Origin: Pseudomonas frederiksbergensis
GTDB taxonomy: Bacteria; Pseudomonadota; Gammaproteobacteria; Pseudomonadales; Pseudomonadaceae
Direction: 5' to 3'
Length of the DNA: 64,000 nucleotides
Assembly (NCBI RefSeq): GCF_900105495.1
Contig: NZ_FNTF01000002.1
Coordinates: forward strand, 5,906,001 to 5,970,000
Position 1 is the stretch's first letter. Every line of letters begins with the position of its first letter. This document shows positions 36,562 through 45,576 of this stretch, piece by piece. A model generated the notes under the pieces. It ran no database searches and was not told the DNA's origin. It saw only the letters and a program-made list of their open reading frames with translations. Both the position numbers and the translations under genes were made by a program.

Positions 36562-39272
36562 CGACCTCGGTTCATTGGCGCACCCCGAACCTGACGGTCA
36601 TCGATAGTCGGGGCTTGTCGATTCGCCAGGTCGCGTACTTGCGCAAGGTCGCTGCCGACCCCGTGGAAACTCTGATCGGCCGCCAGCGCTACGACGTTGC
36701 CGGGCGACTGCTCGAGCAATGGGATCCGCGACTGTTCGGTGTCGTCCCCAACATGGCCACGGTTTATCGCCTGTCCGGTGAGCCGTTGAAAGTCGATTCC
36801 GTCGACGCCGGTTGGCGTTTGAGCCTGCCTGGGCTGTCGGGGGAAGAGCTCCAGCGCTGGGACCAACGCGGCAGTCATTGGCGCACCACCTACGACCGTC
36901 AGTTGCGTCCGATAGTCGTCGAGGAAATTGATACGCCGAACGTCGAAACCTTCTCCTATGCCGATGACTCCGCCGATCCCGCGTTTAACCGGCGCGGCCA
37001 ACTGACCGGGCAACTCGACCGCTCCGGCACCTTGAGTTTCGACAGCTACAGCCTGCTCGGACAACCCTTGCGCGAAACCCGAACCCTGGTTGAGGGCCCC
37101 CCCTACCGCAGCAGCCGAATGTATAGCCCAATCGGAACAGTGTTGAGCCAGACCGATGCCGGTGAGCACCAGCAACAGTCGCGCTACGACATCGCCGGAC
37201 AACTCAAGCAGGTTGAACTGCGGATCAAAGGCAGCCCGAACTGGCAGCTGGTGCTCAAAGACGCGCAGTACAACGCCGCCGGCCAGATCATCGAACAACG
37301 CGCTGGCAACGACGTGCTCAGCACCTGGACCTACGACCCGGCCGATGGGCGCCTGGCTACGCAACAGGCACAAAAAAACGCCGAGCCGGCGCTGCAGGAC
37401 CTGGAATATTTCTACGATCGCGTCGGCAACATCACCCGTCTCGAAGACCACACCTTCCAGCCGATCTATTTCGCCAACCAGCTGGTCGACGGCCACCGTG
37501 ACTTCACCTATGACTCGCTATACCGCCTGACCCGCGCCAGCGGTTGCGACGATGCGCCGCCGTCGGACATTCCGGGCCGGCCCCTGCCCGGGGATCCGAA
37601 CAATCGGCTCAACTACACGCAACACTACGAGTACGACGCCGGTAACAACCTGATCGAACTGCGGCACGTGCGGGCGGGAGCCTCACACACCCGCGCAATG
37701 TTCATCGACCCTGGCAGCAACCGTGGTGTGCGCTGGAAAGAGGGAGATCCTGCCCCGGTTTTCCCCGCGTTGTTCGACGTTCATGGCAACCTCCAGGCCT
37801 TGCAGCCGGGCAAGACCTTGACGTGGAACAGCCTGGATCAGCTGGAAGCGGTGACGCTGGTCAACCGCGACAACGGCCCCAATGACCAGGAGTACTACCG
37901 CTACAGCCAGGGCGTGCGCGTGTACAAACGCCACGAAACCCACACCTCCTCGCTGACTCATTTCCAGGAAGTGATCTACCTCCCGGGCCTGGAAATCCGC
38001 ACCCGCGACAACGGCGAAGAACTGCACGTGATCATCTTGCCCGGCGGGCACGGCAGCGTCCGTTGCCTGCACTGGGTCAGCGGCCAACCGGCCAACGTCG
38101 CCAACGATCAAGTGCGCTACAGCCTCGATGACCACTTGGGCTCCTCCACGCTGGAACTCGATCAACAGGCACAGGTGATCAGCCAGGAAGGTTATTACCC
38201 GTTCGGCGCCACGGCCTGGTATGCGCGGGGCAGCGAGCTGGACGTCGACTACAAAACCATCCGCTATTCGGGCAAGGAAATGGATGACAGCGGGTTGTAT
38301 TACTACGGTGCGCGTTACTACGCGCCGTGGTTGCAGCGTTGGGTGAGTGCCGATCCGGCGGGGGATGTGGATGGGCTGAATTTGTTTGGGTTTGTGGGGA
38401 ACAATCCCCTGAATTACTTCGATGAGAATGGTGCCGAACGCTCTCCCGCCGAACTAAGAGCGTCCCTCAATGAATATGTCAGTCTCTTGTCAGTGGTCAG
38501 TCAGAGGGCGGACAGGGCGATTTATCAGCTCTACAACATGACCCGAACACGAGATATCTATAAAAGATCTGGATTAAAACTCGGCTTTACAGCAGTCAGT
38601 CTTTCCGCACAGGCCGTAACGGCCACGACGGCCGGTATGCTGGCTGCAACGGCGACGGCCCCCCTCGGACCGGTTGCAGCCGTCGCCGCCGTTGTTGCGG
38701 GTGCCGCAGCTGCGGATATCACGAGCAACGCTCTGGACGAAGCTGCCAAAAATACCCGTTTCGGGTATCCATTGCTGCCCGGATCCGGTGACTTCAGCCT
38801 GGAAAGCCTGAACAAGACAGCCAACATCACGCCCTTCAGTGCGTTGGAAGAAGTGCAAGAATTAGTCAGCAAGTACGACCCGAGGACCGCAGAAGGAATC
38901 AAAGAGACGGCGATCGTGGCGGGCGTCGGGTTAGCCGACAAAGGGTTCAAATACGCTTCGCATCTGGAAAAGGCACTCGGCTTTTTGCGACTAGGTATCC
39001 AGGTGACAGAAGCCTTAAATGACAGTTTCGGCCAAAGAGACCTGGATGTAATCCGTGATGAACTCACTGCCCTGCTCAGCCACCTTGACGAGCAAGAAGA
39101 CCTAGCCAATGTGGCCCTGACAGAACTTGAAAATAGCGGACACGAGGGTGAAGCCGCGGGGACGCTCAAGGTATTGCGTGAAGCGGAGCTCGTCACCAGC
39201 GGCAGAATCATACGGGTACTCGACCTAACTGATCGGATGTCTCAGTACTTGATGAAAAAAAATGCCGCCTGA
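36558..39272 (+). CDS. tccC: RHS/TcC toxin protein 1 with unrecognised C-terminal effector
   Basis: 904 aa. Residues 1-~626 are the TcC RHS core, with YD-type repeats (YEYDAGNNLIELRHVR) and the terminal RHS signature RYYAPWLQRWVSADPAGDVD, GLNLFGFVGNNPLNYFDENG, which includes the aspartyl autocleavage region. Residues ~627-904 are the hypervariable effector. It has a long Ala/Gly-rich hydrophobic stretch (about 675-730, AVVAGAAAADITSNALDEAA) and a charged helical C-terminus (DVIRDELTALLSHLDEQEDL). I see no ADP-ribosyltransferase, deamidase or nuclease motif. The effector would be released inside the cocoon and translocated by TcA. Confidence 0.93.
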   Translation: MTTSVHWRTPNLTVIDSRGLSIRQVAYLRKVAADPVETLIGRQRYDVAGRLLEQWDPRLFGVVPNMATVYRLSGEPLKVDSVDAGWRLSLPGLSGEELQRWDQRGSHWRTTYDRQLRPIVVEEIDTPNVETFSYADDSADPAFNRRGQLTGQLDRSGTLSFDSYSLLGQPLRETRTLVEGPPYRSSRMYSPIGTVLSQTDAGEHQQQSRYDIAGQLKQVELRIKGSPNWQLVLKDAQYNAAGQIIEQRAGNDVLSTWTYDPADGRLATQQAQKNAEPALQDLEYFYDRVGNITRLEDHTFQPIYFANQLVDGHRDFTYDSLYRLTRASGCDDAPPSDIPGRPLPGDPNNRLNYTQHYEYDAGNNLIELRHVRAGASHTRAMFIDPGSNRGVRWKEGDPAPVFPALFDVHGNLQALQPGKTLTWNSLDQLEAVTLVNRDNGPNDQEYYRYSQGVRVYKRHETHTSSLTHFQEVIYLPGLEIRTRDNGEELHVIILPGGHGSVRCLHWVSGQPANVANDQVRYSLDDHLGSSTLELDQQAQVISQEGYYPFGATAWYARGSELDVDYKTIRYSGKEMDDSGLYYYGARYYAPWLQRWVSADPAGDVDGLNLFGFVGNNPLNYFDENGAERSPAELRASLNEYVSLLSVVSQRADRAIYQLYNMTRTRDIYKRSGLKLGFTAVSLSAQAVTATTAGMLAATATAPLGPVAAVAAVVAGAAAADITSNALDEAAKNTRFGYPLLPGSGDFSLESLNKTANITPFSALEEVQELVSKYDPRTAEGIKETAIVAGVGLADKGFKYASHLEKALGFLRLGIQVTEALNDSFGQRDLDVIRDELTALLSHLDEQEDLANVALTELENSGHEGEAAGTLKVLREAELVTSGRIIRVLDLTDRMSQYLMKKNAA

Positions 39273-39281
39273 GATTCAGCA

Positions 39282-42125
39282 ATGAGTATATCGACCTCGC
39301 GTTGCGCGCCGAAGCTGATTGCCTATGACAGTCGAGGCTTACCGATCAGGCAAGTGGCTTACCTGTGCAAGGTCGTCAACGGGCCACTCGCAACCCTGAT
39401 CAACCGCCAGCATTACAACGCCACCGGGCGACTGATAGAGCAATGGGATCCGCGCCTGTTCGGCACCGCTTCCAAACCCAACCTCGCCACCATCTATAGC
39501 CTGTCCGGTGAATCGCTCAAAGTCGACTCCGTCGATGCAGGCTGGCGTTTAAGCCTGCCGGGGCTGGCCGGGGAAGCATTGCAGCGCTGGGACCAACGCG
39601 GCAGTCATTGGCGCACCACCTACGACCGTCAGTTGCGGCCGATTGCCGTCGAGGAAATTGATACGCCGAACGTCGAAACCTTCTCCTATGCCGATGACTC
39701 CGCCGATCCCGCATTTAACCTGCGCGGCCAATTGACCGGGCAACTCGACCGCTCCGGCACCTTGAGTTTCGACAGCTACAGCCTGCTCGGACAACCCTTG
39801 CGCGAAACCCGAACCCTGGTCGAGGGCCCCCCCTACCGCAGCAGCCGAATGTATAGCCCAATCGGAACAGTGCTGAGCCAGACCGATGCCGGTGAGCACC
39901 AGCAACAGTCGCGCTACGACATCGCCGGGCAGCTCAAGCAGGTTGAACTGCGGATCAAAGACAGCCCGAACTGGCAGCCGGTTCTGCAAGACGCGCAGTA
40001 CAACGCCGCCGGCCAGATCATCGAACAACGCGCCGGCAACGAGGTGCTCAGCACCTGGACCTACGACCCGGCCGATGGGCGCCTGGCGACACAACGGGCA
40101 CAAAAAAAAGCCGAGCAGGCGCTGCAGGATCTGGAATATTTCTATGATCGTGTCGGCAACATCACCCGCCTCGAAGACCACACCTTCCAGCCGATCCATT
40201 TCGCCAACCAGCTGGTCGACGGCCACCGCGACTTCACCTATGACTCGCTGTACCGCCTGACCCGCGCCAGCGGTTACGACGATGCGCCGCCGTCGGATGC
40301 TCCGGGTCGGCCCCTGCCCGGGGATCCGAACAATCGGCTCAATTACACCCAACACTACGAGTACGACGCCGGTAACAACCTGATCGAACTGCGTCACGTG
40401 CGGGCGGGGACCTCACACACCCGCGCGATGTTCATCGACCCTGGCAGCAACCGTGGTGTGCGCTGGAAAGAGGGAGATCCTGTCCCGGTTTTCCCCGCGT
40501 TGTTCGATGTTCATGGCAACCTCCAGCACTTGCAGCCGGGCAAGACCTTGACGTGGAACACCCTGGACCAACTGGCATCGGTGACGCTGGTCAAACGCGA
40601 CAACGGCACCAATGACCAGGAGTTCTACCGCTACAGCCAGGGCGTGCGCGTGTTCAAACGCCATGAAACCCACACACCTTCGCTGACTCACTTCCAGGAA
40701 GTGATCTACCTGCCGGGCCTGGAAATCCGCACCCGTGACAACGGCGAAGAACTGCACGTGATCACCCTGCCCGGTGGGCACGGCAGCGTGCGTTGCCTGC
40801 ACTGGGTCAGCGGCCAACCCGCGAACATCGCCGCCGATCAAGTGCGCTACAGCGTCGATGACCATCTGGGTTCCTCCACGCTGGAGCTCGATCAAAATGC
40901 ACAGGTGATCAGCGAGGAAGGTTATTACCCGTTCGGCGCCACGGCCTGGTTCGCGCGGGGAAGTGAGGTGGACGTCGACTACAAAACCATCCGCTATTCG
41001 GGCAAGGAAATGGATGACAGCGGGCTGTATTACTACGGTGCGCGCTATTACGCGCCGTGGTTGCAGCGTTGGGTGAGTGCTGACCCGGCGGGGGATGTGG
41101 ATGGGCTGAACTTGTATGGGTTTGTGGGGAACAACCCGATGTTGTACGTCGACGTCAATGGCGAAACCAGAAGCAATTCTTTTAGCGAGGCAACGAGAAG
41201 ATTTCAAGCGCGGGAAAACATCGAGTACGCCAGCATGCGCCAAGCCAGTGCGCCTGTCCGGGCAAGACAGGCGCTGCAAAAAAATATTGAAACGCACCTG
41301 AAAGTATTGGGCCTGTCGAAACGACGTGGACTGGATGCTCAGCAGCAGATCCTCAACCATCGCTCACCTTCGGAGCACGCAGTCTCCACCACTCGCAGAA
41401 CAGGCGTCCACCTTGGTGGGCAAATTTTGAGTTATGGCGCAGGGATCGCGATCGGGGCTGCCTTACAACCCCTGGCGTCTGTCGCACCCGGTGTCGGTAA
41501 TGTGGCAGCCGTAGCCCTTGGATTTGCGGTGAAAAAGGGCGTCAGTTTTGCGGTGGACTACATCGCCGAACGAACAGGTGCCAGTGCTTCTGTAAATCTC
41601 AAGGGCAGCAAGCTCTCCCCGGAGAAAATCATCAATAAAGCCGAATACAAGACGATGGCGTTCACCCCCTATATCGAGAAAAAATATGAACAAATGATCA
41701 AGAGCAATACAAAAGGCCGGCTCAAGGCCGGCAAAGAAGGTGCCAGTGTTGGCGCCAGCGTGGCCCTGAAAATATTCGCCCCGCAGGTTGCCAGCGAGGC
41801 CAGTGCAGGACTGGGCATGGTGCTTGGCGGGGTTGAGATTATTCATGAGGTCAACGGCGCCGGAAACGAGCTGTCGGCAGAAAAAACCGCCAAGGCAGAC
41901 ACTAATCTGACCGACCTGATTGACGCGCTGGACACCCGAATGGCCGGTATTGAAGCGTTTTTCAATTCGATGGACGTTAGCGCCATGAACACCTTCAGCC
42001 TTTTTGGAGAATCGGCAGGGGACTCGGTTCAGAGCCTCTGGCAAGAGACGAGAGACGTAATAGGTGTGCTGAAGGATACCCAAACCATGCTGCGCTCCAG
42101 ATCCAGTAAATTTACCGCCGTGTAG
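39282..42125 (+). CDS. tccC: RHS/TcC toxin protein 2 with a different C-terminal effector
   Basis: 947 aa, 9 bp after tccC 1. The core (about 90-626) is nearly identical to tccC 1 at both DNA and protein level, ending RYYAPWLQRWVSADPAGDVD, GLNLYGFVGNNPMLYVDVNG. Residues ~627-947 have unrelated sequence: a basic helical start (ATRRFQARENIEYASMRQAS), a Gly/Ala-rich membrane-like segment (GAGIAIGAALQPLASVAPGV, AALGFAV-like) and a helical C-terminus (LTDLIDALDTRMAGIEAFFN). No known toxin motif recognised. Having two TcC behind one TcB lets one delivery machine carry alternative cargo. Confidence 0.92.
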   Translation: MSISTSRCAPKLIAYDSRGLPIRQVAYLCKVVNGPLATLINRQHYNATGRLIEQWDPRLFGTASKPNLATIYSLSGESLKVDSVDAGWRLSLPGLAGEALQRWDQRGSHWRTTYDRQLRPIAVEEIDTPNVETFSYADDSADPAFNLRGQLTGQLDRSGTLSFDSYSLLGQPLRETRTLVEGPPYRSSRMYSPIGTVLSQTDAGEHQQQSRYDIAGQLKQVELRIKDSPNWQPVLQDAQYNAAGQIIEQRAGNEVLSTWTYDPADGRLATQRAQKKAEQALQDLEYFYDRVGNITRLEDHTFQPIHFANQLVDGHRDFTYDSLYRLTRASGYDDAPPSDAPGRPLPGDPNNRLNYTQHYEYDAGNNLIELRHVRAGTSHTRAMFIDPGSNRGVRWKEGDPVPVFPALFDVHGNLQHLQPGKTLTWNTLDQLASVTLVKRDNGTNDQEFYRYSQGVRVFKRHETHTPSLTHFQEVIYLPGLEIRTRDNGEELHVITLPGGHGSVRCLHWVSGQPANIAADQVRYSVDDHLGSSTLELDQNAQVISEEGYYPFGATAWFARGSEVDVDYKTIRYSGKEMDDSGLYYYGARYYAPWLQRWVSADPAGDVDGLNLYGFVGNNPMLYVDVNGETRSNSFSEATRRFQARENIEYASMRQASAPVRARQALQKNIETHLKVLGLSKRRGLDAQQQILNHRSPSEHAVSTTRRTGVHLGGQILSYGAGIAIGAALQPLASVAPGVGNVAAVALGFAVKKGVSFAVDYIAERTGASASVNLKGSKLSPEKIINKAEYKTMAFTPYIEKKYEQMIKSNTKGRLKAGKEGASVGASVALKIFAPQVASEASAGLGMVLGGVEIIHEVNGAGNELSAEKTAKADTNLTDLIDALDTRMAGIEAFFNSMDVSAMNTFSLFGESAGDSVQSLWQETRDVIGVLKDTQTMLRSRSSKFTAV

Positions 42126-42203
42126 GCGACTGCATCTCGGGGCAGAACGATCCACGGGCCCATGTTATGGTGCCCGCCCGTTCTCCTATCTGTTTTCTAC
42201 AGC

Positions 42204-43970
42204 ATGCAGCCGACTTCACGTTTCTTGCGTTTGGTGCTCTACACCCTGGTCATAGCCGCTGGCGCGATTCTCGCCGCCGGTTTTGCCATCCGCCACACCG
42301 AACGCCAGGCGCTGGTCGAAGACGCCGCCCGCGCCAATCAGCAATTGGCGCTCTACGCCAATTCCCTGCACACCCTGATCGACCGCTACCGCGCCCTGCC
42401 GGCCGTGCTCGCGCTGGACCCGGAGTTACGCGCCGCGCTCAAGGGTTCGGTGTCCGCTGAACAGCAGGACGCACTGAACCGCAAACTGGAAAAGATCAAC
42501 GGCGCGGCGCAATCCTCGACCCTGGAATTGCTGGACCGCACCGGTCTGGCGGTGGCCGCGAGTAATTGGCGTTTGCCCAGCAGTTACGTCGGTCACAACT
42601 ATGGCTTTCGCCCCTATTTCAGCCAAACACGCACCCAGGGCACCGGGCGCTTTTACGCGGTGGGCGTGACCAGCGGGATTCCCGGTTACTTCCTATCCAG
42701 CGCGGTCACCGGTGACGACGGCCAGTTCCTCGGTGCAATGGTGGTGAAACTCGAATTTCCGGAACTGGAGCGCGAGTGGCGTCAGGGCAGCGACACGCTG
42801 CTGGTCAGCGATGCACGCGGGATTGTTTTTATCGCCAACCAGCCGGGCTGGCGCTATCGCCTGTTGAAACCGCTGAATGACAGCGATCACGCCGAACTCA
42901 AGGCCACCCGTCAATACGACAAACAACCGCTGACACCGCTCGAATATCAATCGGTGCGGCGCTTCGATGACAACAGTGACCTGACGCAGGTCGTGGGGCC
43001 TGGCGGGACGGCGAATTACCTGTGGGAATCGCTGCCGCTGAGCACCGAAGGCTGGACCTTGCACCTGCTGCGTCGCCCGCAAATCGCGTTCGAAGACAGG
43101 CGCAACGCCGGGCTCGCCGCCGCCGGGTTGTGGTTGGCCGTGGTGTTTCTGTTGCTGTTTCTCAATCAGCGCTGGCGTCTGGCCAAACTGCGCCAGCGCA
43201 GTCGTGAAGAGCTGGAACAATTGGTGGAAGAACGCACCCGCGACCTGCGCACCGCCCAAGACGGTCTGGTGCAGTCGGCCAAACTCGCCGCTCTCGGCCA
43301 GATGTCTGCCGCGCTGGCTCATGAAATCAACCAGCCGCTGACTGCCCAGCGCATGCAGCTTGCCACGCTGAGGCTGCTGCTCGATCACGGTCGGGTCGAC
43401 GACGCTTACAAGGCGCTCAAACCGGTGGATGACATGCTGACGCGCATGGCCGCCCTCACCGGCCACCTGAAAACCTTCGCCCGCAAAAGCCCCAGCGGCC
43501 TGCGTGAGCGCCTGGATTTGGCGGCGGTGGTCGATCAATCCTTGCAGTTGCTGGATGCGCGCCTGCGTGACGAGCACATCAGCACCGTGCTGCATCTGAC
43601 GCGCCCGGCCTGGGTGCGTGGCGATGCGATTCGCCTGGAACAAGTGCTGATCAATTTGCTGCGCAACGCCCTGGACGCCATGCAGGACAAACCCTGCAAA
43701 CGCCTGGAAATCCGTCTCGAAGCCGACGAACAACTCTGGCGCCTGACAGTTTCTGACAATGGTGGTGGCATTGCCGAAGAGCACTTGGCCAACGTGTTCG
43801 ATCCGTTCTTCACCACCAAACCGGTGGGTGATGGCCTGGGCCTCGGGCTGGCCGTATCCTTTGCCATCGTTCACGAATCGGGCGGACGCCTGAGCGCCGA
43901 CAATCATGCCAACGGCGCGGTGTTCACCGTGACCTTGCCCATCGACCTGGAGGCCCCTGGCTCATGCTGA
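42204..43970 (+). CDS. DctB/MifS-type dicarboxylate sensor histidine kinase
   Basis: 588 aa from the ATG at 42204, directly before the hydrophobic helix FLRLVLYTLVIAAGAILAAG; an ATG at 42162 is possible. A periplasmic double-PAS sensor region (residues ~35-300; GFRPYFSQTRTQGTGRFYAV) is closed by a second helix (GLAAAGLWLAVVFLLLFL) and a coiled coil. The kinase core has the phospho-acceptor ALAHEINQPL, N box NLLRNALDAM, and DNGGGI/GLGLGLA. Its stop overlaps the response-regulator start. The neighbouring alpha-ketoglutarate permease suggests the C5-dicarboxylate MifS/MifR role rather than C4 DctB/DctD, but this is inference. Confidence 0.9.
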   Translation: MQPTSRFLRLVLYTLVIAAGAILAAGFAIRHTERQALVEDAARANQQLALYANSLHTLIDRYRALPAVLALDPELRAALKGSVSAEQQDALNRKLEKINGAAQSSTLELLDRTGLAVAASNWRLPSSYVGHNYGFRPYFSQTRTQGTGRFYAVGVTSGIPGYFLSSAVTGDDGQFLGAMVVKLEFPELEREWRQGSDTLLVSDARGIVFIANQPGWRYRLLKPLNDSDHAELKATRQYDKQPLTPLEYQSVRRFDDNSDLTQVVGPGGTANYLWESLPLSTEGWTLHLLRRPQIAFEDRRNAGLAAAGLWLAVVFLLLFLNQRWRLAKLRQRSREELEQLVEERTRDLRTAQDGLVQSAKLAALGQMSAALAHEINQPLTAQRMQLATLRLLLDHGRVDDAYKALKPVDDMLTRMAALTGHLKTFARKSPSGLRERLDLAAVVDQSLQLLDARLRDEHISTVLHLTRPAWVRGDAIRLEQVLINLLRNALDAMQDKPCKRLEIRLEADEQLWRLTVSDNGGGIAEEHLANVFDPFFTTKPVGDGLGLGLAVSFAIVHESGGRLSADNHANGAVFTVTLPIDLEAPGSC

Positions 43971-45295
43971 ATTCCGTGATGGTGGTCGACGACGAAAGCA
44001 GCATTCGCAGTGCCGTCGAACAATGGCTGAGCCTGTCGGGGTTCGAGGTGCAGTTGTTCAGCCGCGCCGATGAGTGCCTGGCGCAGCTGCCCAAGCATTT
44101 CCCCGGTGTGATCCTCAGCGATGTGCGCATGCCTGGCATGACCGGCCTGGAACTGCTGGCCGAAGTTCAGCGCCGCGATGCCGACTTGCCGGTGATTTTG
44201 CTGACCGGTCACGGCGATGTGCCGATGGCGGTCGAAGCGATGCGCGATGGCGCCTACGACTTCCTGGAAAAACCCTTCAGCCCCGAAACGCTGCTCGGCA
44301 GTCTGCGCCGCGCACTGGACAAGCGGCGGCTGGTGCTGGAAAACCGCGCCCTGCACGAGCAGGCGGACAACCGCGCCAAACTCGATGCGACGTTGCTGGG
44401 CGTGTCCCGTGGTTTGCAGACGCTGCGTCGGCAAGTGCTGGACCTGGCGTCGCTGCCGGTCAATGTGTTGATTCGCGGTGAAACCGGCAGCGGCAAGGAA
44501 TTGGTTGCCCGGTGCCTGCACGACTTCGGTCCGCGTGCCGACAAACCGTTTGTGGCGCTGAATTGCGCAGCAATTCCCGAGCAGTTGTTCGAGGCCGAGC
44601 TGTTCGGTCACGAGAGCGGCGCGTTCACCGGTGCCTCGGGCAAACGCATCGGCAAGCTCGAATACGCCGATGGCGGCACGCTGTTTCTCGATGAAATCGA
44701 AAGCATGCCGCTGGCCCAGCAGGTGAAATTGCTGCGGGTGTTGCAGGAGCAGAAGCTGGAGCGGTTGGGCTCGAACCAGAGCATCCGCGTGGATTTGCGG
44801 ATCATCGCCGCAACCAAACCCGACTTGCTCGACGAAGCCCGGGCCGGACGTTTTCGTGAGGACCTGGCCTATCGGTTGAACGTGGCCGAGTTGCGGCTGC
44901 CACCGTTGCGCGAGCGGCGTGAAGACATTCCGTTGTTGTTCGAGTCGTTCGCGCAAAATGCCGCCGAACGGTTGGGACGCACGTTTCCACCGCTGAGCGG
45001 CCCGCAGTTGAGCCACCTGCTGAGCCACGACTGGCCGGGCAATGTGCGCGAATTGGCGAACGTCGCTGAGCGACAAGTGTTGGGCCTGGGCGAGCCGGAA
45101 CCGGCGGGGATCGACCCCGGCCAGTCACTGGCGGCGCAGCAGGAAGCGTTTGAAGCACATTGCTTGCGCGCGGCGTTGACCCGGCACAAGGGGGATGTGA
45201 AAGCGGTGCTTGAAGAACTGCAACTGCCGCGCCGGACGTTCAATGAAAAGATGCAGCGCCATGGCCTGACCCGGGAGATGTTCCTGCACGACTGA
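43964..45295 (+). CDS. Sigma-54-dependent response regulator (DctD/MifR type)
   Basis: 443 aa. Receiver domain with MVVDDESSIRS and phospho-acceptor Asp in VILSDVRMPGMTG. AAA+ domain with Walker A GETGSGKE, the sigma-54 contact motif ESGAFTGAS, Walker B GGTLFLDEIESM and the arginine-finger region GRFREDLAYRLNV. C-terminal Fis-type HTH (KGDVKAVLEELQLPRRTFNE). It should drive sigma-54 promoters. One, TTGGCAC-N6-TGCT (45499-45515), lies ahead of the permease gene that follows, making that the likely target. Confidence 0.93.
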   Translation: MLNSVMVVDDESSIRSAVEQWLSLSGFEVQLFSRADECLAQLPKHFPGVILSDVRMPGMTGLELLAEVQRRDADLPVILLTGHGDVPMAVEAMRDGAYDFLEKPFSPETLLGSLRRALDKRRLVLENRALHEQADNRAKLDATLLGVSRGLQTLRRQVLDLASLPVNVLIRGETGSGKELVARCLHDFGPRADKPFVALNCAAIPEQLFEAELFGHESGAFTGASGKRIGKLEYADGGTLFLDEIESMPLAQQVKLLRVLQEQKLERLGSNQSIRVDLRIIAATKPDLLDEARAGRFREDLAYRLNVAELRLPPLRERREDIPLLFESFAQNAAERLGRTFPPLSGPQLSHLLSHDWPGNVRELANVAERQVLGLGEPEPAGIDPGQSLAAQQEAFEAHCLRAALTRHKGDVKAVLEELQLPRRTFNEKMQRHGLTREMFLHD

Positions 45296-45404
45296 TCGTT
45301 CCCACGCTCCGCGTGGGAATGCAGCCCGGGACGCTCCGCGTCCCATCTAGAGCCGAACGCGGAGCGTCCGTTGAGGCATTCCCACGCAGAGCGTGGGAAC
45401 GATC
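45294..45404. repeat. ~111-bp palindromic repeat, copy 2
   Basis: GATCGTTCCCACGCTCCGCG at the left edge overlaps the stop codon of the response-regulator gene. The inverse ends at 45404. Same family as 23738-23844 and 58382-58490. Confidence 0.85.
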
Positions 45405-45415
45405 AGATTCGGCGT

Positions 45416-45452
45416 AAATCCGCTTGTCACCCAACGCTCCATAAGCGGATTT
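45416..45452 (+). promoter_or_regulatory. Candidate enhancer for the sigma-54 activator
   Basis: AAATCCGCTT (45416-45425) and AAGCGGATTT (45443-45452) are perfect 10-bp inverted arms with 17 bp between them. The centre is about 80-90 bp upstream of the expected start of the sigma-54 promoter, a usual place for an activator site. Confidence 0.55.
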
Positions 45453-45498
45453 CCGCTCACTCAAGCTGCAAACCCCCTCTAAACCGGCCCTCCTCCCC

Positions 45499-45515
45499 TT
45501 GGCACATCTCCTGCT
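45499..45515 (+). promoter_or_regulatory. Sigma-54 promoter of the permease gene
   Basis: TTGGCACATCTCCTGCT has GG and GC separated by exactly 10 nt, as in the -24/-12 consensus, 62 bp before the start codon at 45577. Confidence 0.7.
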
Positions 45516-45576
45516 ATAGCCCCAGCAGGCTGCGTTTCAACGCGCTCCACAAAAACAATTAAACGAGGATCCTTCA

